This document shows, one piece after another, positions 14,865 to 22,623 of a stretch of 64,000 nucleotides of DNA. This stretch comes from Robinsoniella sp. (lineage in GTDB: Bacteria > Bacillota > Clostridia > Lachnospirales > Lachnospiraceae), in NCBI GenBank assembly GCA_022788205.1, contig JALEVQ010000099.1, positions 1-64,000 on the forward strand. Direction: 5' to 3'. How positions within the stretch are numbered: position 1 is the stretch's first letter; every line of letters begins with the position of its first letter. The translations under genes were made by a program, and so were the position numbers. A model generated the notes under the pieces. It did no database searches. It worked only from the letters and a program-made list of their open reading frames with translations, and was not told the origin of the DNA.

Positions 14865-15833
14865 TCATGAAAATTCAAAAACTTTCTTCTTTTTCCCGCC
14901 GCATTCCAATTTTCGGTCCATCATCCACGCCAGGCACGCAATCTTCTGCCCTCTTGCGGCAGCATCAATCAGCCAGTCCAAGTCTTCTCTCTGGAGAATC
15001 CCCCAGTCAAAAAACAGTTCCAGCGTATGGAGATCATCCTCCTTCACAGCTATAGCCCCTGCATCCTGCTTCTTCTCCCTCAGATAAGCTTCATACTTTG
15101 CACGGTCTTTCTCTGTCAGGTGATAGGGGTATTCCAGCCGCGCCACCGCGATCTCGAGCACCGTCTCCTTTGGATCCTCCCGCACTGCCATGTCAAACAG
15201 CTCGTCGTATCTCTGATAGCGGACTTCACCGTTGTAAAAGCACTGTCTGTAAGAATTTCCCGACCCATAAGTGTACTCATGAAAAATTCTTCCCGGACAG
15301 TTTTCCTCAAATCCATATCCAAACTCGGGAAAAATCAGCTTTGCTTTCTGTCCTTCCAGCACATATGCAATCCTTGCCTCCACCTTCTGCTCCACATCCA
15401 CAACCACCTGCTTCATGCAATTGATTTTCCCGCGCAGCACATGCAGATTCACCTCCGACAGCCGCTCACAGTTTTTAAACGCACCGTCCTCAATGTCGCG
15501 CACCGTATCATAGAAGGTGATCCTGCTCAAATTCTCGCAGTTGTAAAAAGCGAGCCGTCCAATGTGGCACAGCGTGTCCGGAAACATCACATCGCGCAGA
15601 TCATTTCCGCCGACCGCCTTCCACACTTCTTCTCCGTCGTGAAATTCCCTCTCTCCCTCCACATGGGAAAACGCATACGCTCCGATCTCCCTCACTGGCA
15701 GACCCAAAATCGCTTTCGGAATCACGATTTGTTCCGCCTCATACGGCGCAAAACACCGCAGAAGGCGCACTCCATCACCGCAATTTTCTACCTGAAACAA
15801 CATGTTTTGTTCCCTTTGCTTTTCCATCCACAT
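14865..15833 (-). CDS. Leucine-rich-repeat (BspA/LRR_5-like) cytoplasmic protein
   Basis: This 322-residue protein has a BspA-type LRR region at about residues 30-150. Repeats such as IVIPKAILGLPVREIGAYAF, MFPDTLCHIGRLAFYNCENL and FYDTVRDIEDGAFKNCERL are seen. The C-terminal part (YRQCFYNGEVRYQRYDELFD, EDDLHTLELFFDWGILQ) is ankyrin-like or unassigned. No signal peptide is present, unlike surface BspA proteins, so it is probably cytoplasmic. It lies upstream of and on the same strand as the VWA/AAA pair, which suggests a client or adaptor role; that is inference. An AAGGA site supports the ATG at 15833, and an internal ATG at 15803 is also possible. Confidence 0.7.
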   Translation of the reverse strand: MWMEKQREQNMLFQVENCGDGVRLLRCFAPYEAEQIVIPKAILGLPVREIGAYAFSHVEGEREFHDGEEVWKAVGGNDLRDVMFPDTLCHIGRLAFYNCENLSRITFYDTVRDIEDGAFKNCERLSEVNLHVLRGKINCMKQVVVDVEQKVEARIAYVLEGQKAKLIFPEFGYGFEENCPGRIFHEYTYGSGNSYRQCFYNGEVRYQRYDELFDMAVREDPKETVLEIAVARLEYPYHLTEKDRAKYEAYLREKKQDAGAIAVKEDDLHTLELFFDWGILQREDLDWLIDAAARGQKIACLAWMMDRKLECGGKKKKVFEFS

Positions 15834-15892
15834 CCGATCTGCTTCCTTTTTTATCTTCTTACACTTCTTTTGTCCTGCAAAAACCTCTCCCT

Positions 15893-16981
15893 TTATCCGA
15901 TCGAGGTAAATCCCACATTATTCCATGAAAACTCTTCCAGTTCCCCACTATACCGCTCAACATACTCCAGAACAACCAGTTTCGGCTTTGTCCGCTCCAG
16001 AATTCCCGTGTTATCCTCATCTCTGTGATAATATTCCACTTGTTCAAACGCCTGCTCCATACAGGAAGTAAGAGCAACTCCAAAAGAATCTCCAATCAAA
16101 ATAACCTTCTCTTTTTTCTTTTCTTCCTCTCCCAACACGATCTGATAGCTCTCTTGATCATAAAACTTCCAGTCCATTCCGATCATTCTCGAGAGATCAT
16201 TATAGTTGGGGTCTCCCCTCTCCAGCGAAACGGTCACAAACTCCTGCTCTGAGAGACTTTTTGGCTTTTCCCCGTACAGCTGTTCCAACAAAACCTGCAT
16301 TCCCACAAAGGCGCCCTTCTGATTCCAATGCGTGTCATTCTTATAATACAGCATCTCCTCCTTCGCCGCCTCGCAGAGTTCCTCCTTGGGGTAAATAATC
16401 GGAATCTCTGTCTCCTCGCGCAGATACTCCACCAGCAGATCTGTCCGGTTCTTTTCCTCCACCTTTTCGACCGTGTCCGGCAAATACTGTGCATAGACCT
16501 CTTCCTTGTTTGGCGCAATAAAAATCACAAATTGGATTCCTTTTCTCTGAAGCGTCTGCTGAAATTTCTTCATATTCCATGCAATTTTCTGCATTTTCTC
16601 CTGCGAATACTTCTCTTCTCCCACATAGTCCGCAATCGGATCGCCGTCAGATACCGTCTTGTAAAACAGCCAGTCCTCCTTTCCCATCAAAACCTGATTG
16701 GATGAAAAATCTCCTGTCAGAAAATATTTCACATTGCTGTCCAGCGTGGCAAAATATTTTCTCAAAACCAGGTTGCTCTCCAACGTCTCATCGCATGTCT
16801 GCACGATCGCTTCCTGTTTTTCAACCAGGTCGTGACTCGATTCAGATGCCTGCGCAATCTCTTCACGAATCTGGTGAAAATGACGTATCACTGTCGCTGT
16901 CCCAACGCCTGTCAACATCACGAGAATACAGACCGCCGCCACGCAATTTCGAATAAAATAAGGTTCCTTCTTCATACTCAT
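15893..16981 (-). CDS. DHHW/AlgJ-AlgX-like SGNH-family protein for polysaccharide O-acetylation
   Basis: This 362-residue protein has an N-terminal membrane anchor (NCVAAVCILVMLTGVGTATV). The extracytoplasmic domain shows the AlgJ/AlgX/DHHW landmarks. They are GKEDWLFYKTVSD, QFVIFIAPNKEEVYAQYLP, KNDTHWNQKGAFVGMQVLL (the D-x-H-W catalytic pair) and ILIGDSFGVALTSCM (the SGNH serine block). Such proteins receive acetyl groups moved across the membrane by an MBOAT acyltransferase and transfer them to exopolysaccharide or cell-wall glycan. The MBOAT gene lies directly upstream (25-bp gap) in the same operon. Confidence 0.85.
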   Translation of the reverse strand: MSMKKEPYFIRNCVAAVCILVMLTGVGTATVIRHFHQIREEIAQASESSHDLVEKQEAIVQTCDETLESNLVLRKYFATLDSNVKYFLTGDFSSNQVLMGKEDWLFYKTVSDGDPIADYVGEEKYSQEKMQKIAWNMKKFQQTLQRKGIQFVIFIAPNKEEVYAQYLPDTVEKVEEKNRTDLLVEYLREETEIPIIYPKEELCEAAKEEMLYYKNDTHWNQKGAFVGMQVLLEQLYGEKPKSLSEQEFVTVSLERGDPNYNDLSRMIGMDWKFYDQESYQIVLGEEEKKKEKVILIGDSFGVALTSCMEQAFEQVEYYHRDEDNTGILERTKPKLVVLEYVERYSGELEEFSWNNVGFTSIG

Positions 16982-17006
16982 CTCTCCAAAAAGAAATATA
17001 GCGCCT

Positions 17007-18401
17007 CTAAAAATTAAAATAGATAAATGGATTATAGGAAGTATTCACCACTGCACTCACCGCCAGCACAAATATGGCAACTGTCATGACGCCGTAGACA
17101 ATATTCCACCATATCTTATCTCTATTTTTCATCTCCAGTTTTGACAAAAGCGGCGTGGATCCAAGCACTCCGATTGCGACGAAGATCAGATTGCCCAAAG
17201 GCAGAGACTCAAAGTTATCTCTCCAAATTCCCAGCCCGTTTCCCCCTGCCATCGCTCCAAGATACAGCACTGCCTGCTCCACATTTTCTGCACGGAACAG
17301 TACCCAGCCAATCAAAACAAAAAACAAAGCATATAGATGACCAAATTTCCCCAGCTTCTCCGGAAATCCAGTCAACCGCTCAACTAAAATCAAGACAAAA
17401 TAGAACATTCCCCACAGGACGAAGTTCCAGCTTGCTCCATGCCAGATTCCCGTCAAAGCCCACACAAGAAAGAGGTTAAAAATCATGCGCCTTTTATTGA
17501 CTCTGCTTCCTCCCAGCGGAATGTAGATATAATCGCGAAACCAACCGCTCAGTGAGATATGCCATCTTCTCCAGAAATCGCGGATGGAGACCGCCATATA
17601 CGGATAGTTAAAATTCTCAAGGAAATGGAATCCAAACATTCTGCCAAGCCCGATCGCCATGTCCGAATATCCGGAAAAATCAAAGTAAATCTGAATCATA
17701 TAGGAGACAGCACCGATCCAGGCTGCCCCTGCCGAGAGAGACGCCACATTCGCAAAACACGCATCCGCCAGGATGGCTGCATTATTTGCTATCAGCACTT
17801 TCTTTGCCAGTCCCCATGCGAAACGCATCATCCCTTGCGCAAAACCTTCCACATCTTCCCTTCGATTCTCCAGCTCCCACGCGATTGTCTCATACCGCAC
17901 AATCGGTCCTGCGATCAGCTGCGGAAAAAATGTGATATACAGACCGACATTTAGAGGATTTCTCTGAACCTCTCCTCTCTTCCAATAGACATCCAGAACA
18001 TAAGACATCGCCTGAAATGTATAAAATGAAATTCCAAGCGGCAATACGATCGTATGTACTTCCCAGCTCTTTCCCGAAATCAGCATCAGATTCTGGCAGA
18101 AAAATCCGAGATATTTAAATAGGAATAAAATTCCTATATTGAAGATCGTCGCGATCACAATCGGCATTTTCCGATACGGCGTATCCCGAAAATTTTCTAC
18201 AAAAATCCCTAGCAGATAATTGACGCTGACAGACAGCAGCATCAACATCACATAGACTGGCTCACCCCACGCATAAAAAATCACACTTGCCAGCAATAAA
18301 AATACATTCTGAAATATCCTGTTCTGCACAAACGGATTGTAATAAATAATCAGAACAATCGGCAAAAAAAAGAACAAAAATGTTGTCGAAGAAAACAGCA
18401 T
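17007..18401 (-). CDS. MBOAT-family O-acyltransferase (AlgI-like)
   Basis: This 464-residue polytopic membrane protein starts MLFSSTTFLFFFLPIVLIIY, the usual AlgI N-terminus. It contains the MBOAT core FYTFQAMSYVLDVY, PQLIAGPIVRYE, DFWRRWHISLSGWFRDYIYI and WALTGIWHGASWNFVLWG. The final motif holds the catalytic histidine. It moves acetyl (or other acyl) groups across the membrane to the DHHW protein encoded next. The start at 18401 is chosen because GGAGAAGGG precedes it; a 21-codon extension begins inside the promoter. The modified polymer is not identified. Confidence 0.93.
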   Translation of the reverse strand: MLFSSTTFLFFFLPIVLIIYYNPFVQNRIFQNVFLLLASVIFYAWGEPVYVMLMLLSVSVNYLLGIFVENFRDTPYRKMPIVIATIFNIGILFLFKYLGFFCQNLMLISGKSWEVHTIVLPLGISFYTFQAMSYVLDVYWKRGEVQRNPLNVGLYITFFPQLIAGPIVRYETIAWELENRREDVEGFAQGMMRFAWGLAKKVLIANNAAILADACFANVASLSAGAAWIGAVSYMIQIYFDFSGYSDMAIGLGRMFGFHFLENFNYPYMAVSIRDFWRRWHISLSGWFRDYIYIPLGGSRVNKRRMIFNLFLVWALTGIWHGASWNFVLWGMFYFVLILVERLTGFPEKLGKFGHLYALFFVLIGWVLFRAENVEQAVLYLGAMAGGNGLGIWRDNFESLPLGNLIFVAIGVLGSTPLLSKLEMKNRDKIWWNIVYGVMTVAIFVLAVSAVVNTSYNPFIYFNF

Positions 18402-18435
18402 CTCGCACCCTTCTCCTCTCTCATCTTTTTTGTCT

Positions 18436-18464
18436 ATTATACCCATGTTTCCTCTGCGATGCAA
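18436..18464 (-). promoter_or_regulatory. Promoter of MBOAT/DHHW operon
   Basis: TTGCAT (18464-18459), a 17-bp spacer and TATAAT (18441-18436) on the minus strand lie about 35 bp before the ATG. Confidence 0.75.
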
Positions 18465-18519
18465 GAGAAGAATCTTTCGAAGGATTCAAAAGCTGTCCTC
18501 CTAAGCTTCCAAAACGCTT

Positions 18520-19554
18520 TTAGGAAAACATTTCCTCCACCTCATCTGCATCCGGCAAATCCGATTCGTTTGCAATCTCGATCTCGTCACTCCACCCTCT
18601 GATCTGATCCTCAAACTTCTCGAATGCAATCTTCTCCTTCACGCCATCTTCGTACCATTCCAATCCTTCCCATTCCTCATTGAATGCCTTTTTTACAAAA
18701 ATGATCTGATAATACTGTGCTACATCATCGAAATAGACGACCTCATCCTCCTCCGCTTCCGCGAGCGCTGCCTTAAAGCCTTGGGACAGGCTTGAATTGC
18801 TGTCCAAAAACAGCGTCTCCTCCATCTGCCCTACATAAGAACTTCCAACTCCCGCAGACGACAAATCCGTGTTTCTGCTGATCTCCTGCATCAGATCTTC
18901 TATGCTCTCCCCACTTTCCAGCCTCTGTCTGTACTCTTCATACAATGCATCCGTGTCAATCCACGCATTTTTCTCAGCCTGTGTCGCATCCTCAGACAGT
19001 GCCTCTGTATATGGGACAGCGATATATTGTACCAGCGTTCCGTGCTCTGCGATGTATCCCAAAATTTCTTCGTCTGTCACCGAGCCCTCAAACTCTTCTT
19101 GCATTTGATTATATAACTTGCTGCCCTGGGAGTTATGTATGAGCACATTTGTGAAATCTTCCTCTTCCACCTGATAATCTGCATAATATCTTCCATATCC
19201 AAGCTCATTCCAATATCTCTCCACTGTATTGGAGAGTGTCTCCTCTTCTGTCGCTGAAAATTCCAGTCCCGCCTGCTCAAATTTATTTTCTATTGTCAAA
19301 TACTCTCTGGCATATGATTTTGCCTTCTCTAAAATCCAATCCTCTGTATTCTCTCCATCGATCTTATTCTTCCACAGATCCGTCTTGCCTCCATTTTCGC
19401 TGCATGCCGCATCGTACGCCTGCACCAAAAACCAGGAAAACACACCCTCTGGGATCTGCATACTCTCCTTTGCCATCACATTTCCAGGAACCATACACCC
19501 AGTCATCATCACTGCTGCCATGTTTCCTGCGATCCATCTCATGCTCTTCTTCAC
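18520..19554 (-). CDS. Secreted SurA/PrsA-like foldase (parvulin-type peptidylprolyl isomerase family)
   Basis: This 344-residue protein has a GTG start at 19554, eight bases after AAGGAGG. Its signal sequence is KKSMRWIAGNMAAVMMTGCM, in which MTGC is a possible but weak lipobox. The SurA-N-like helical region includes LTIENKFEQAGLEFSATEEE. A parvulin-like part is seen at about residues 170-300: LVQYIAVPY, SGESIEDLMQEISRNTD, VYFDDVAQYYQIIFVKKAF. Members fold secreted proteins outside the membrane. It lies 288 bp downstream of a GH3 glycosidase on the same strand. Two similar genes accompany other GH3 genes here, so it may serve glycosidase export. The catalytic core is divergent, so activity is uncertain. 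Confidence 0.7.
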   Translation of the reverse strand: MKKSMRWIAGNMAAVMMTGCMVPGNVMAKESMQIPEGVFSWFLVQAYDAACSENGGKTDLWKNKIDGENTEDWILEKAKSYAREYLTIENKFEQAGLEFSATEEETLSNTVERYWNELGYGRYYADYQVEEEDFTNVLIHNSQGSKLYNQMQEEFEGSVTDEEILGYIAEHGTLVQYIAVPYTEALSEDATQAEKNAWIDTDALYEEYRQRLESGESIEDLMQEISRNTDLSSAGVGSSYVGQMEETLFLDSNSSLSQGFKAALAEAEEDEVVYFDDVAQYYQIIFVKKAFNEEWEGLEWYEDGVKEKIAFEKFEDQIRGWSDEIEIANESDLPDADEVEEMFS

Positions 19555-19782
19555 CTTTATTTCCTCCTTGATTTGTCTCTGTGTTTCTCTCTGTACAGGT
19601 CTTTCCATTTTCCCTGCACACTCTTTACCAATTCTTTTTATTTTACCACATATCCCTCTGACAATCCATCCCTTTTCCTGCACGCCATCATGGATGCCAT
19701 CGTGTACATGTGACGTGTACGTCATCGTCCCAAATACTGTCACCGCAGACACGCTGCGTTTTCTGCCGAGGGAATAGAAAGA

Positions 19783-19809
19783 GGTACCGCAGATTGAATC
19801 CACGGTACC
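19783..19809 (-). terminator. Terminator of first tandem GH3 gene
   Basis: GGTACCG...CGGTACC (19809-19803 with 19789-19783) is followed on the minus strand by a pyrimidine-rich TCTTTCTATT tail. The same stem and loop type (CCGTGGATT...ATCTGCGG) follows the second GH3 copy, so the terminator was duplicated with the gene. Confidence 0.7.
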
Positions 19810-19842
19810 CCCCTTTTATTCTATTCTTTCTCTCTGGAAAAA

Positions 19843-22257
19843 TTATTCTGCCTTTGGACCATATTTTGCAACACGCTCGTCATCGATCACGCCTGACCAA
19901 TTCAGACCATATGCCACATCATATGTATTTCCTTCAGAGTCTACATAGCATTCCATATCCATTGGAACGTCTTCGCACTGTGCTTCCACGGTTTCCATGT
20001 TAGCTGGCTGCTGCATTGGCAGTAATCCGGATGGCTCAGTAACACCTGCGATGATCTCCACTGCTGCCTGATCACTGATGCTGTATCCAACGATGATAGC
20101 GTCAGCCAGAGGCTCTACTTCAGACCAAACCATCGGTTTGCTCTCTCTCATGTAAACGATGACTGGCTTGTCACCCATTAACTCTTTTGTCTCTTCCAGA
20201 ACATCTAACATATATTCGTTCTTTGTCGTAATGCTCTTTCCTCTGTAAGAACGGTTTGCCACTTCGTCTGTGTAAACCATCTCGCCTGTCTCGGAATCGA
20301 TGAACTGTTTTCCAGGATCGTTTGCGATTGCTGTCTCTCTTGCGGTATCTGCAGTGTATTCACGATACTGTAAGGAGATTGGCACATATCCGTTTCCGCC
20401 TGCTTCCAGATCTGCTGTGCTGTATCCTGTTCCAGCATCCGGGCTGCTCATACCAATGATCGCAAAATCTGCTTCCTCAGGATTTTCTGTTACATTGAAG
20501 TACTGCTGCAGGAACTGAACTTTTACAGATGGAGAAGTAACTGCTGTCTCAACGAGAGTAGCTGCATCTTTTGTCGTTGTTGTGTATGTTGGAACATAAA
20601 CTGTCTTCTTCTCAGCGGACTCATCATACTCAGAGATGATGTTGTCTTTATTCTTCAGCATAACAACAGATTTCAGCTGTGCCTCATATCCAGCTTCCAT
20701 ATGCTCTGGGCTTCCTACGATTGCTGTGCTCTCTTCTGGATCTAAGTATGGATCCTCGAACAGACCAAGGTTGAAGATATTTGTTAACAGTCTGACTGCT
20801 GACTCTGCAAATCTTTCATCTGCAAAAGTCTGTCCCTGTCTCTCTACCATCATGTCATATGCTTCCATAACAGGTCCAATTACGTTGTTTCCACCGAACT
20901 GATCCATTCCTGCCATCAGACACTCATAGTGACGCTCTGCAACCGTCTTGTCCTCAACACCCCAGCATTTACCCTGGAATACTGCATCGTTATCTGCATC
21001 TGCTGTGATCATCCAGTCTGTACAGCATACGCCGTCAAAATTGTACTCTCCGCGGAGTAACTCGTTGATCATGTAATTGCTGAAACCGTTACCTACGTTT
21101 GTTCCGTCTGGTGACTGGTTGTAGCTGATGGTGTAGTATGGCATAACTGCGGATGCCATTCCTGTAGCACCGTCTAAGTCAAGAGCACTTGCAAAGTTCT
21201 TGATCTGATCGCCGAAATCATCTCCTGGATATACAGCATATTTACCAAATCCATAGTGACCATCGCGTCCACCTTCTTCTGGACCGCCGCTTGGCCAGTG
21301 TTTGATCATTGCCACGATAGAGTCTTCACCCCATCCGAGATCATTTCCATCCTCATCATAAGTAGACTGATGTCCATCTACAATCGCTTTTGACAGATCT
21401 GCTGTCAATGCTACGTTCTCACCGAATGTTCCGCTTACACGGCTCCATCTTGGCTCAGAAGCAAGGTCGATCTGTGGAGAAAGTGCTGTTCCGATACCAA
21501 GTGCACGATATTCAACTGCTACGATCTCACCGAATTCTTTTACGAGTTCTGGATCATAGGTAGCTGCCAGTCCAAGATATCCTGGCCACTGAGAGATGCT
21601 TCCGGACTCACCTGCAACGTACTGTACAGAAGTATCTGTGCTCGCTGCGTGGCGTGGGTCAGAGCTGTTGTTACATGGGATACCATATTCCATACCCTCT
21701 ACAATTGCCTGCAGGTTATTGCTCCATTTTGCGCCGATCTCCGGGCTTGTAATCGAGGTAACCAGAACGTGGCGCAGTTTATTTGTCGTGATCGCATCCA
21801 GAGTTGTGGTTCCATCCTGTGTACGTGCACGGGAATCGATCTCTGTTCCGGAAACAGTTTCAGAAGAAACTTTTGTGTGAGCGCTGTATAACATCAGACC
21901 TGCGATGGACTCGATTCCGTCACGTCCGTCTGCAACCATCATATCAGCCAGTGCCTGTGCTCTTGTCGCTGTGTCGAGTCTCCAGTCTTCATACGTATCT
22001 AACTGTCCATTCTGATTCAAATCTTTGAATGCGAAACCATCATCTTCTAACAGAGCGACACCTGATGTCGGAGAGTAGGACAAAGTCTTTCCGCCGTCCT
22101 GAACAACTTTGTTGTACCCATATTCGGTCTCAACCACTTCATACTTTGCACTCGCTTCCCCCGCGAATGCCATCGAAGACAGAGAAGCTGCTGCCATTGT
22201 CGCTGTCAGCAGTACAGATGCTGCTTTGCGCATTCTTCTTTTTTCACTTCTTTTCAT
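19843..22257 (-). CDS. Secreted GH3-family beta-glycosidase, tandem copy 1
   Basis: This 804-residue protein has a signal peptide (RKAASVLLTATMAAASLSSM, cleavage near AFA-GEA). A calcium-loop-like DLNQNGQLDTYEDW lies near residue 65. The GH3 N-terminal barrel follows, with LSPQIDLASEPRWSRVSGTF, AMIKHWPSGGPEEGGRDGHY and VCCTDWMIT holding the nucleophile aspartate. The GH3 C-terminal sandwich carries PVIVYMRESKPMVWSE. Family 3 enzymes release glucose, xylose or related sugars from beta-glycosides. The start is at MKRSEKRRM, eight bases after GGAGG. The next gene is a full-length paralogue. The promoter region carries three 21-bp-period repeats, so control by a LytTR regulator is likely. The sugar specificity cannot be assigned. 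Confidence 0.9.
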   Translation of the reverse strand: MKRSEKRRMRKAASVLLTATMAAASLSSMAFAGEASAKYEVVETEYGYNKVVQDGGKTLSYSPTSGVALLEDDGFAFKDLNQNGQLDTYEDWRLDTATRAQALADMMVADGRDGIESIAGLMLYSAHTKVSSETVSGTEIDSRARTQDGTTTLDAITTNKLRHVLVTSITSPEIGAKWSNNLQAIVEGMEYGIPCNNSSDPRHAASTDTSVQYVAGESGSISQWPGYLGLAATYDPELVKEFGEIVAVEYRALGIGTALSPQIDLASEPRWSRVSGTFGENVALTADLSKAIVDGHQSTYDEDGNDLGWGEDSIVAMIKHWPSGGPEEGGRDGHYGFGKYAVYPGDDFGDQIKNFASALDLDGATGMASAVMPYYTISYNQSPDGTNVGNGFSNYMINELLRGEYNFDGVCCTDWMITADADNDAVFQGKCWGVEDKTVAERHYECLMAGMDQFGGNNVIGPVMEAYDMMVERQGQTFADERFAESAVRLLTNIFNLGLFEDPYLDPEESTAIVGSPEHMEAGYEAQLKSVVMLKNKDNIISEYDESAEKKTVYVPTYTTTTKDAATLVETAVTSPSVKVQFLQQYFNVTENPEEADFAIIGMSSPDAGTGYSTADLEAGGNGYVPISLQYREYTADTARETAIANDPGKQFIDSETGEMVYTDEVANRSYRGKSITTKNEYMLDVLEETKELMGDKPVIVYMRESKPMVWSEVEPLADAIIVGYSISDQAAVEIIAGVTEPSGLLPMQQPANMETVEAQCEDVPMDMECYVDSEGNTYDVAYGLNWSGVIDDERVAKYGPKAE

Positions 22258-22355
22258 ATTTGTTTCCTCCTTCATTGTATCATTTTCGACGTAATGATCA
22301 CCTTTTTCTTCATATAAGATTCGTGATTTTGTATAGTAAAACGTCTATGTCGTTT

Positions 22356-22437
22356 AGTATATCTCAACACTTTAACTAAATCCACCCTTTTGTCGCCAAC
22401 TGCGTTATTTTTGTCGTTAATCACGTTACCATTGTCG
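22356..22437 (-). promoter_or_regulatory. Promoter and 21-bp-period operator repeats of GH3 copy 1
   Basis: On the minus strand a -10 TATACT (22361-22356) and a weak -35 TGGATT (22384-22379) are 17 bp apart. Upstream, plus-strand TTGTCG starts at 22390, 22411 and 22432, exactly 21 bp apart, each followed by related bases (CCAACT, TTAATC, TCATCT). Repeats two helical turns apart next to a poor -35 are the usual layout for LytTR response-regulator activation. Confidence 0.65.
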
Positions 22438-22509
22438 TCATCTACCTTGCATCAGCCGTCAGGCGTCATATCCGTTTACTCATCTATTGTCCGTCTCAAC
22501 TCAAAAAAA

Positions 22510-22538
22510 GGATACCGCAGATCAAATCCACGGTACCC
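22510..22538 (-). terminator. Terminator of second tandem GH3 gene
   Basis: A stem of GGTACCG with CGGTATCC (22537-22510 on the minus strand) is followed by seven Ts (22509-22503). It is a classic rho-independent terminator, closely similar to that after copy 1. Confidence 0.85.
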
Positions 22539-22623
22539 CTTTTGATCAAAGCAGACATTGTACTGTCGCTTCGCTATTTTTTGATTTCTTTATCGTCGTT
22601 CGCTGATGACAGCGCATGAAGAT

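Noticed and set aside
15027..16028. 333-codon plus-strand frame across the LRR and DHHW genes
   Set aside because: It is long but spans two well-supported minus-strand genes and their gap. Its composition (His/Leu/Ser-rich) is typical of antisense shadows.
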